In this document: positions 41,401-46,913 of the stretch, piece after piece | Numbering within the stretch: position 1 is the first letter of the stretch | Layout: each line of letters begins with the position of its first letter | Notes under the pieces: generated by a model | The model's database searches: none | Told to the model about the DNA's origin: nothing | The model's input: the letters and a program-made list of their open reading frames with translations, nothing else | Made by a program: the position numbers and the translations under genes | Assembly (NCBI GenBank): GCA_035652435.1 | Contig: DASRDU010000014.1 | Coordinates: 142,187 to 206,186, forward strand | DNA: 64,000 nucleotides | From: DASRDU01 sp035652435 | Lineage (GTDB): Bacteria > Acidobacteriota > Blastocatellia > RBC074 | Direction: 5' to 3'

Positions 41401-42140
41401 ATGAAGCCGCCGCCGCTCCGGCCGTACTCGGCCTGATAGTTCGACGTGAGAATCCTGACCTCTTCAAGCGCGTCGGGGTTGACCGAGACGAGCGCGCCCG
41501 TGTTGTTGCCGAGGTTGTAGTTCGTCACGCCGTCAACCGTGTACTCGTGCTGAGTGCTGCGCGTGCCGTTGATGACAAAGCTGCCTGTAATGTTGGTCAC
41601 CGTCGAAGCCCCGTTCCCCGAGGCGGGGCCGCCGGAGATAACGCCCGGAACCAGCTTGGCCAGATCAATTGCGTTGCGCCCGTTGAGACCAATGTTCCTG
41701 AGCTGTTGTCCCGAGACCAGGTCGGAGCGTTCACCCGACTCGGACTTGATTTGTAACTGGCCCACGTCGGCCTGAATCTGGACCGTCTCGGCCAGCTCGC
41801 CGACCTCCATCACGAAGTCGCCGGCGTTGAGTTTGTCGCCCGTACTGAGGGCAATATTGCTCTTCTCGACCTTCTTGAAGCCGCCCTTCTCGACCCTGAT
41901 GACATAGGTGCCGGGCGGGAGCTGGGGCACCACAAAGATCCCTGCCTCATTGGTCGTTGCGGTCTGCGAGATACTATTAGCCGGGTTGGTGATCGTGACG
42001 GTCGCGCCGGCAATGGCTGCGCCGCTGCCGTCTTTTACCGCCCCCGTGATTGATCCCGCATTTTGTCCGAACGCCTGGCCCGCTGCTGAGAACATTAACA
42101 CTGCCGTTACCAGGAACCTGACTGCTATCATTATTTTCAT
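38412..42140 (-). CDS. Oar-like TonB-dependent outer-membrane receptor 5 (first gene of the locus)
   Basis: This 1242-residue protein starts MKIMIAVRFLVTAVLMFSAA, a signal peptide. It has the regulatory-like beta domain (ITGAVKDGSGAAIAGATVTI), a VQIQADVGQLQIKSESGERS hinge, the plug block LRNIGLNGRNAIDLAKLVPG and a barrel ending LAAKFYF. The start at 42140 has GGGAG at good spacing; the longer frame to 42206 adds only unstructured sequence. It is the promoter-proximal gene of the - strand locus and divergent from the regulator gene, so it is probably the most strongly controlled member. A 70-base gap (38342-38411) separates its stop from receptor 4. Confidence 0.87.
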   Translation of the reverse strand: MKIMIAVRFLVTAVLMFSAAGQAFGQNAGSITGAVKDGSGAAIAGATVTITNPANSISQTATTNEAGIFVVPQLPPGTYVIRVEKGGFKKVEKSNIALSTGDKLNAGDFVMEVGELAETVQIQADVGQLQIKSESGERSDLVSGQQLRNIGLNGRNAIDLAKLVPGVISGGPASGNGASTVTNITGSFVINGTRSTQHEYTVDGVTNYNLGNNTGALVSVNPDALEEVRILTSNYQAEYGRSGGGFIALTTRSGTNDYHATGRYFRRHDSLNANTFFNNARGGTGAFSRPLYRFNFYGWDLGGPVLFPRFGEGGPSIWNGKQKLFFFVNQEYYSQLVPQLSSVNIRVPTLLERQGNFSQSVDGSGNRIYIKDPLLSGACNATSQAACFPGNIIPANRLYGPGLAILKLFPEPNTTAGGNSYNYSSQVPSSYPRRENIVRIDWQASSSTRLSGRWVYNYDDQQFAYGTTTASWNWPLTVTDRRNGPGNVLSFTLTHNFGATLVNEFIFGAGRGGVTIAPSDDRATRTFTGINTPLLYPNANEANLIPTIITGSAANASAFANTSVFGTFDQHFVINNFIDNLTKVAGKHTFKFGIYYQRASNASNSQNHVQGDIDFSNNASNPLNTGYALANVLLGVYNSYTQASSKVHQSYFYQDISGYAQDTWKITPRLTLDLGIRLSYYEPYHNIIGPESFFNPALYDPAKAPRIYRPVCVGASTCSAGQTAYRALDPATTGTATLANTQPGYLVGKLVPNTGDLTNGLGLVSNGYPPGGLDTHPILPQPRLGFAWDVTGSHKMVVRGGFGIAYDRYRSDISGTGAANPPYVFNPTLNFGFLQDIQPGGSGALSPSAIAGVDREGDWGAIYSYSIGVQRELWHDTVIDVAYVGTQSRHLPRTSNPNAIPYGTTFKASAQDPTRFAGGVIPAAEPGLPAAHQAAGLGFSGQFALPADFLRPYQGYSDITYRSFDANSTYNSLQVSLQRRFARGVTFGIAYTLSKAMTTVSDEGTFTHISDPRGYDYGLATFDRTHFFVANFVWDLPKGSGLLGNHWLTRAAFDNWTISGISTVASGSPAELGLSISGQDAGNRLLGAYTNGNLSGQQPRLLVSGDPQGAANQINIPAFTVPGINDKGPYPRFYLRNPGINNHDLSILKNFPLGGEGKYRLQLRAEMFNFLNHTQFSGVNRTTNITNAAGQTGAAIFNNYTGLTITNNTRPAGNTSVLGTFFGEYNAARDPRIIQLAAKFYF

Positions 42141-42265
42141 CGGATCTCCCTTCCCGGGAATTGTCCCCGACCGGTTCAAAGCACAGCCGGGTTGAAACTC
42201 CTGCACTCTGAGAAGTCGGTATCAGGCGAATTAAGTTAAGGACAGAAAAGCCGCTCGATTGAAGA

Positions 42266-42277
42266 AAGCTGCAGCTT
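42266..42277. promoter_or_regulatory. 12-bp perfect palindrome, candidate operator
   Basis: AAGCTGCAGCTT is a perfect dyad about 125 bases upstream of the receptor 5 start and about 280 from the regulator start. A dimeric regulator could bind it. No second copy was noticed in the window, so this is weak evidence. Confidence 0.3.
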
Positions 42278-42479
42278 CCCGAAGTTGACAGTAAAGCGAC
42301 AGCGATAAAGCCGACCGGGCCTGCTGCTGGCTTTTGGCGGTCCGGACCGACATTGGACTATTTAATAGGTTGATCCCAGTAAAGCGTACGTATCTGACCA
42401 CAAGCCATAGGTTGAGTCAAGATTTTTTTCATTGGGGTAAAAGCATTTTTCTACTGGGCGAAAAAATGGAACATGATAG

Positions 42480-42500
42480 TGGCAGGATTCAGCACTGCCA
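42480..42500. promoter_or_regulatory. TGGCAG/CTGCCA inverted repeat near the regulator start, candidate autoregulatory site
   Basis: TGGCAG (42480-42485) and CTGCCA (42495-42500) form a dyad with a 9-base spacer, 58 bases before the chosen ATG of the regulator. The position suits an operator for autoregulation. Only the symmetry supports this. Confidence 0.3.
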
Positions 42501-42557
42501 GGTTACGATCTCTTTTGACTTGCGCAGTTGCATAAAAGTGTAGATGCTGGGCGCACA

Positions 42558-43667
42558 ATGGATAAGCCGAACGGGAGTAACAAGTATTTCATTGAGGTGG
42601 TAGCCAAGGCGCTTGACGTGCTGGATGCGTTCAGGAGGCCGGAGGACGAACTGACGCTGTCAGAGATTGGCAGGCGGGCCAATCTGTCGCCGAGTTACAC
42701 TTTCAGGTTGCTCCATACGCTCGAGCAGAAAGGCTGGGTCCGGCGAGTCTCTGGCACCAAGAAGTTTCATCGCGTTAACCGGACGCAGCAATGGCGCGTG
42801 GGTTTCGCGATGCAGTCGGGCGAGTTTGAATTCTCGCGCGATGTATTGCTCGGGCTGGAAGAGGCGGCTGAACTCCACGGCGTGCAACTGATCGTGGCGG
42901 ACAACAAAAACAGCGAGGAAGCGGCACTGCAAAACGCGGAGATGTTTGTGCGGCAGGGCGTGGATTTCGTCATCGAGTTTCAGGTCAATGAGCGGATCGC
43001 CCCCATCATCGCCCATATGTTTGCCGAGGCGGGGATTCGATGCCTCGCGATTGACATCCCGCAGCCCGGGGCCGTCTTTTTCGGGGCTGATAATTACCGC
43101 GCCGGGCTGATGGCCGGCCGGGCCCTTGGCGAGTACGCGCGCGACCACTGGGGAGGCAGGACTGATAAGGTGTTGCTGCTTGAGCTGCCGCAGGCCGGCC
43201 CGGTCCCGCAGGCACGGATGACCGGTGCGCTCAACGGCATTCAGGAGGTCATCGGCCCGGTGCCGGAAGCGGACGTGGTTCATCTTGACTGCCATGGGAC
43301 ATATGAGGACAGTTACCGGGTGACGCTCGACTGCTTAAGGCAGCTGTCGCCCTCGGAACGGGTCCTGATCGCGGCCATCAACGACCCGGGAGCCATCGGC
43401 GCGGTGCGCGCCGTTCACGACGCCGGCCGCACGCGCCAGACGACAGTCATTGTCGGTCAGGATGCGACGCATGGGGCACGGGCTGAGATGAGCAGACCGG
43501 ATTCCTGCCTGCTCGGATCGATTGGATACTTCCCGGAAAAGTACGGGGAGAAGATCATCCCGCTCGTCCTGAAAATTCTGGGCGGGGAGGCTGTTCCTCC
43601 GACTGCCCACATCGAGCATGTCCTGATCAATCGGGACAATGCCGCACTCTTCTACCCCGACCACTGA
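42558..43667 (+). CDS. Transcriptional regulator: IclR-type HTH fused to a periplasmic-binding-protein sensor domain
   Basis: The 369-residue protein begins with an IclR-like winged helix (about residues 10-75: VAKALDVLDAF, LTLSEIGRRANLSPSYTFRL, LEQKGWVRR). The rest (about 90-365) is a type 1 periplasmic-binding-protein fold (VLLGLEEAAELHGVQLIVAD, FVRQGVDFVIEFQ, VFFGADNYRAGLMAGRALGE, VIVGQDATHGARAEM), as in LacI/GalR regulators. IclR proteins normally carry a GAF-like domain instead, so the pairing is unusual. The sensor likely binds a sugar such as rhamnose or galacturonate. The ATG at 42558 was preferred over a TTG at 42528. It is divergent from the pectin locus and is the only regulator seen in the window. 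Confidence 0.83.
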   Translation: MDKPNGSNKYFIEVVAKALDVLDAFRRPEDELTLSEIGRRANLSPSYTFRLLHTLEQKGWVRRVSGTKKFHRVNRTQQWRVGFAMQSGEFEFSRDVLLGLEEAAELHGVQLIVADNKNSEEAALQNAEMFVRQGVDFVIEFQVNERIAPIIAHMFAEAGIRCLAIDIPQPGAVFFGADNYRAGLMAGRALGEYARDHWGGRTDKVLLLELPQAGPVPQARMTGALNGIQEVIGPVPEADVVHLDCHGTYEDSYRVTLDCLRQLSPSERVLIAAINDPGAIGAVRAVHDAGRTRQTTVIVGQDATHGARAEMSRPDSCLLGSIGYFPEKYGEKIIPLVLKILGGEAVPPTAHIEHVLINRDNAALFYPDH

Positions 43668-43692
43668 GGGATGCTTCTCATTTACTGAAAAG

Positions 43693-43712
43693 TGACGGGT
43701 GCGACCCCGTCA
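43693..43712 (-). terminator. Hairpin followed by a short T-run, possible terminator
   Basis: TGACGGG (43693-43699) pairs with CCCGTCA (43706-43712) across a 6-base loop. Read on the - strand, the stem is followed at once by CTTTTC, so it could end - strand transcription from the TIR relic. It would also form a 3' hairpin for the + strand regulator mRNA, without a T-run. The T-run is short, so efficiency is doubtful. Confidence 0.4.
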
Positions 43713-43795
43713 GATCGCTGAGAGGCCCATGAATACAGGGTAAAATGAATTCCCGGGCTCGGAACTAAATTCGGCAATGCCCGGGTACGTAACTC

Positions 43796-44216
43796 TCAGG
43801 GAGCCGGTAAAGTTGGCGGGCGACAGGCTTCGAGGAGCTTCGCATCCTCCTGCTCGCGATCCTCCGGCAGCCAGTTGATGTGAAGGAATTGTGCCAGCGA
43901 GCCTTTGACGGGGGCTTCGTCAAGCCGCAGGGGAATGAAGCGGCGTTCCTTGTTCAGCGGGTCGCGAAAACGGGACGTATAGCTCTCGAGCCTCGTCCAG
44001 TCAGAACCGAACGCCTGCGCCGACAGGCACAGCACGAGTACGCGGGAGTCCTCCAGCCCTTCCTCAATCTTCACCGGGAGGCGGATTCCCCACTCATCGA
44101 ACCACGCGCGCAGCCCGTCGGCCCGCAACCGCTCGGCGACGGCGCGAACGACCGCCTTGTCCTTCGAGCTGTGGCTCAGGAATACGTCGTATTTGAAATC
44201 GTCAGCCTTGCTTCAC
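43796..44216 (-). pseudogene. Frameshifted TIR-domain protein relic
   Basis: Read on the - strand, the frame from 44206 gives ADDFKYDVFLSHSSKDKAVV, then LRADGLRAWFDEWGIRLPVKI, VLVLCLSAQAFGSDWTRLES and FIPLRLDEAPVKGSLAQFL. This is a bacterial TIR domain, whose relatives act in NAD cleavage and immunity. The natural start appears to be GTG at 44216 (GGGAG five bases ahead), but GTG-AAG-CAA-G then runs out of frame; one extra A near 44208-44209 explains it. The PGDSI-type loop after the DEW motif also seems shortened by about five residues, and the protein stops right after the TIR domain. The conserved glutamate in the WTRLES helix is kept. A short TTG-started product is possible but unlikely to be functional. 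Confidence 0.7.
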
Positions 44217-44294
44217 CTCTGCTCCCGCTGTGACGGTCAGTTCGTTCCGAGGGTAGTGATAAGAAAGTCAGGCTGCCTTTTGCAACCGCGTAGT

Positions 44295-44385
44295 GGCGAC
44301 CTGAATTTAGCCCGGCGTTGCAACGCTGTGAAGGGGCGGCGCCGGTCCCGCGCCGCCCGAGCGGCGGTTGAATTCAGGCGTCGCT
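44295..44385. repeat. MITE-like palindromic element
   Basis: CCTGAATT (44300-44307) and AATTCAGG (44371-44378) form terminal inverted repeats, with GGCGAC and GCGTCGC just outside. Inside are a perfect 12-bp palindrome, GCGTTGCAACGC (44315-44326), and a perfect 9-bp hairpin, GGGCGGCGC/GCGCCGCCC (44334-44342 and 44350-44358, 7-base loop). The block has no coding potential. Size and nested symmetry suggest a small non-autonomous element or an intergenic repeat. No other copy was noticed in this window. Confidence 0.55.
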
Positions 44386-44475
44386 GACCGGGACGCTGTC
44401 AACATCCTGACGTGTGCCCCTGGAAACCACGGCTGAACTGCCGCTCGTGCGGCAAAAAATGCAGCCGCGGGTGTC

Positions 44476-46431
44476 TTACTCCATAACCAGGAACTCAATC
44501 CTTGAGCCGTCCGCTCCGCCCACAAACACCCGCTGCGTCGCCTTCACGAAGTCTGAACCCCGGGCCTTCGGGATGTCCATGAACTTCTGCGGATTACGGT
44601 CGGTCAGCGGGAACCAGGAGCTTTGCACCTGGATCATAATCCGGTGGCCGGCGCGGAAAGTGTGCGCGACATCGGGCAGCCTGAACCTGATGCGGTCCGG
44701 CTTGCCCGGCTCGAAAGGTATAGGACGCTCAAAACTCTGGCGATACTTGCCGCGGAACGGCTCGCCGCGAATCAACTGCTGGTAGCCGCCCATCTGTGAA
44801 ATCACCGGCGCAGCAGGAGCGCCCGGCGCGGCTGCCGGGGCCGGCTGCGGATTATTGAAGTCCGGGTAGTCGCCCGGATACACATCTATCAGCTTGACGA
44901 CGAAATCCGCGTCCGTCCCCGTCGTCGAAACTTTCAGGTCAACCGCCACGGGGCCGAAGACCGTGACGTCGTGATCGAGCCGCTCGGTCCGGTAGACCAG
45001 CACGTCGGGGCGCGTCGAGGCAAAGCGCTGGTCTTCGGTCATGTAGTCGTTGCGCACTGCCAGCGAGACCGCGCCGACATAAGGGACGGGCCGGTTCGGG
45101 TCGGCAAGATATTCGTCAAACACCTGGGCGGCGGGCTGCTGCCACGCGAGCCTGCCTCTGGCGTCGAGGTAGAGGCTCCTGGGCTGCGCCCCTTTCGGCG
45201 GCCAGGCGTCGAACCTGCGCCACTGATTCATGCCCGTCTCAAAGAGCCACGCCTGCGGAAATTTGCCGTCGCCTTTGCCCTTCAGGTGATAGAGGAAAAA
45301 CGGGAACTCAATCTTCTCGCGGTAATAGAGGCTGGTCTTCGATCCGAAGTTGACGTTGCCGAGCCGGTCGCCGTCGCCGCGCGCGAAACCGCCGTGATTC
45401 CACGGGCCCATCACGAGCATGAGGTTCTGCGGGGGCGAATTCTTTTGCATGAAGTCGAACATGCGCAGCGGCCCCTGCGCGTCTTCCTGATCGTACCAGC
45501 CGCCGACGATCATCACCGCCGGTCTGATCCCCTTCAGGTGTTTCCAGATCGAGCGCGACTGCCAGAATTCGTCGTAGGTCGGGTGTTCGATATTCTGCGT
45601 CCAGAAGGGCTGATGGTGTTTGAAGTACTTCTCGTCGGCTTCGGCGAGCGACCCCAGGTTGAGGTAGAACTCGTAGCCGTCCGGCGTGCCGTAATCGAAG
45701 GGCAGCGCGGCGGGCGGCGGCGCGGGCTCTCCCTCGCGCTGGCGGAAGCCCTGATAGAAGCGGAAGCGGTGCGCGAGCATAAATGCGCCGTTGTGGTAGG
45801 AGTCGTCATTCAGGTAGTAGTCGGTCACCGGGGCCTGCGGCGAGACCGCGACGAGCGCGGGGTGCGCATCAATCATCCCTGCCGCCGCGTAGAAGCCCGG
45901 CTGCGAGACGCCCCACATCCCGACTTTGCCAGTGTTGCCGGGGATGTTTTTGATGAGCCATTCGACGGTGTCATAACAGTCGGTGCTTTCGTCTGTGTCC
46001 CTGGGCCCCTTCGATGGTTTGTGCGGGCGGATGATCGTGTAATCGCCTTCGCTCATGAAGCGGCCACGCACGTCCTGCCAGGCGAAGATGAACTTCTCGC
46101 GGGCGAAGAGTTCCGAAGGCCCGACGCTCGCCCGGTACTTGTCCACGCCATAGGGCGCGACGTTGTAAGGCGTGCGCTGCAGGAGGATGGGATAATTCTT
46201 CCCCTCGGCCATCACGTCCTTGGGAACGTAGACGGATGTGAACAGCCTGACGCCGTCGCGCATCGGGATGCGGTACTCGTACTTCGAGTAATTCTCGCGG
46301 ACGAAATCAGCGCCGGCAGCCTGAGCCGCGGGGGCCTGGGTGGTCTGGCCGGAGCCTGTCGCAGGACGTTGCGCGGATGCGAGGGAGCTTAGCACGAGGC
46401 AGATAATCAGGGCATGGCGAAGTTCTTTCAT
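44476..46431 (-). CDS. Secreted CocE/NonD-family hydrolase (S15 X-prolyl-peptidase-like)
   Basis: This 651-residue protein starts MKELRHALIICLVLSSLASAQ, a signal peptide, with GGAG ahead. The N-terminal alpha/beta-hydrolase domain has MRDGVRLFTSVYVPKD, the ILLQRTPY strand, FAWQDVRGRFMSEG and GMWGVSQPGFYAAAGM (nucleophile serine in G-x-S). It has VGGWYDQEDAQGPL (acid) and a GPWNHGG histidine. The C-terminal jelly-roll (from about residue 420, DADFVVKLIDVYPGDYPDFN) matches the family. Members hydrolyse acyl esters or N-terminal X-Pro peptides; glutaryl-7-ACA acylases also belong here. Substrate is not predictable. It is isolated from the pectin locus and divergent from the ADOP array. Confidence 0.87.
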   Translation of the reverse strand: MKELRHALIICLVLSSLASAQRPATGSGQTTQAPAAQAAGADFVRENYSKYEYRIPMRDGVRLFTSVYVPKDVMAEGKNYPILLQRTPYNVAPYGVDKYRASVGPSELFAREKFIFAWQDVRGRFMSEGDYTIIRPHKPSKGPRDTDESTDCYDTVEWLIKNIPGNTGKVGMWGVSQPGFYAAAGMIDAHPALVAVSPQAPVTDYYLNDDSYHNGAFMLAHRFRFYQGFRQREGEPAPPPAALPFDYGTPDGYEFYLNLGSLAEADEKYFKHHQPFWTQNIEHPTYDEFWQSRSIWKHLKGIRPAVMIVGGWYDQEDAQGPLRMFDFMQKNSPPQNLMLVMGPWNHGGFARGDGDRLGNVNFGSKTSLYYREKIEFPFFLYHLKGKGDGKFPQAWLFETGMNQWRRFDAWPPKGAQPRSLYLDARGRLAWQQPAAQVFDEYLADPNRPVPYVGAVSLAVRNDYMTEDQRFASTRPDVLVYRTERLDHDVTVFGPVAVDLKVSTTGTDADFVVKLIDVYPGDYPDFNNPQPAPAAAPGAPAAPVISQMGGYQQLIRGEPFRGKYRQSFERPIPFEPGKPDRIRFRLPDVAHTFRAGHRIMIQVQSSWFPLTDRNPQKFMDIPKARGSDFVKATQRVFVGGADGSRIEFLVME

Positions 46432-46609
46432 GGTGTCTCCTGTGGCTGACGGTCGCGGCGCTTCTATGGGAAAGCCCCGGGTTCGAATAGTCGGAAATGT
46501 GTTGAGCCGAAAAAGCTGGATCAGCAATTGACTGAACGGCGCCCGAGTATAATCCCGCTTCGCAATTTTCACCACAAAGGCGCGTCTCACAGGCAGGCTG
46601 AGAGTTGGA

Positions 46610-46706
46610 TGTACGGGGAGCTGGCAGCTCCCCGCTGGTTCGGCGTCACAGACCAATTGAAGTCATGAGGATCAAAATCAGCGGGGAGCTGGCAGCTCCC
46701 CGTACA
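46610..46706. repeat. Pair of palindromes forming a larger inverted repeat (REP/BIME-like)
   Basis: Two copies of CGGGGAGCTGGCAGCTCCCCG, each a 9-bp stem with a 3-base loop, occur head to head. The 27-base left arm (46610-46636) is the reverse complement of the right arm (46680-46706) except for the central loop base. Forty-three bases separate them. Such paired palindromes are typical of REP/BIME elements. Here the pair sits between divergent genes, so a terminator role is unlikely. Confidence 0.8.
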
Positions 46707-46824
46707 TGCCTGGTCGTCCGTTTTTGGGATTGATGCTTCTCGGAAACGAACACTGCACACCCCGCCGCATTCCCTCTCATTCAGCCAGGCTCACTCCTCA
46801 CAGCACTTAACCTGCCGGGGATTG

Positions 46825-46840
46825 TGGCACGGCGTTTGGC
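46825..46840 (+). promoter_or_regulatory. Possible sigma-54-like promoter upstream of the first ADOP gene
   Basis: TGGCACG (46825-46831), four bases, then TTGGC resembles the -24/-12 consensus TGGCACG-N4-TTGCW. The -24 part is perfect, but the -12 element reads TTGG, with its GC one base late. It is 74 bases before the ADOP start. Weak candidate. Confidence 0.2.
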
Positions 46841-46913
46841 TTGTAGGGAATGAATAGTGTGCCTGCTGCCTGACGAGAGCAAAAGTTAAAGAGGACAGTC
46901 CGAGCGGGGATAT

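Larger units (their letters stand above)
42141..42557. promoter_or_regulatory. Divergent promoter region between receptor 5 and the regulator
   Basis: These 417 bases are AT-richer than the flanking genes and must hold the promoters of both divergent transcripts. TTGACT at 42515-42520 and TTGACA at 42285-42290 are possible -35 elements on the + strand, but neither has a convincing -10 at 16-18 bases. Two dyad elements inside are listed separately. T-rich and A-rich tracts lie around 42422-42470. No gene is supported here. Confidence 0.6.
46432..46913. other. Divergent intergenic region with twin palindromes
   Basis: These 482 bases lie between the CocE-type gene and the first ADOP gene, which are divergently transcribed. 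The frame that appears to extend the CocE gene to 46656 runs through a palindrome and is not protein-like. The region must hold both promoters. A near-match to a sigma-54 promoter lies at 46825-46840. No gene or RNA is recognised. Confidence 0.55.

Noticed and set aside
42558..43667. Calling the regulator a plain LacI or plain IclR protein
   Set aside because: The HTH lacks the LacI hinge and reads as IclR-like, while the C-terminal part is a periplasmic-binding fold rather than the IclR effector domain.
46432..46656. 75-residue N-terminal extension of the CocE-type hydrolase
   Set aside because: It would precede a clear signal peptide and ribosome binding site and is partly encoded by a palindromic repeat.
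46825..46840. Treating the sigma-54-like site as a firm promoter
   Set aside because: The -12 element lacks the required GC at the right spacing, so it is listed only as a weak candidate.
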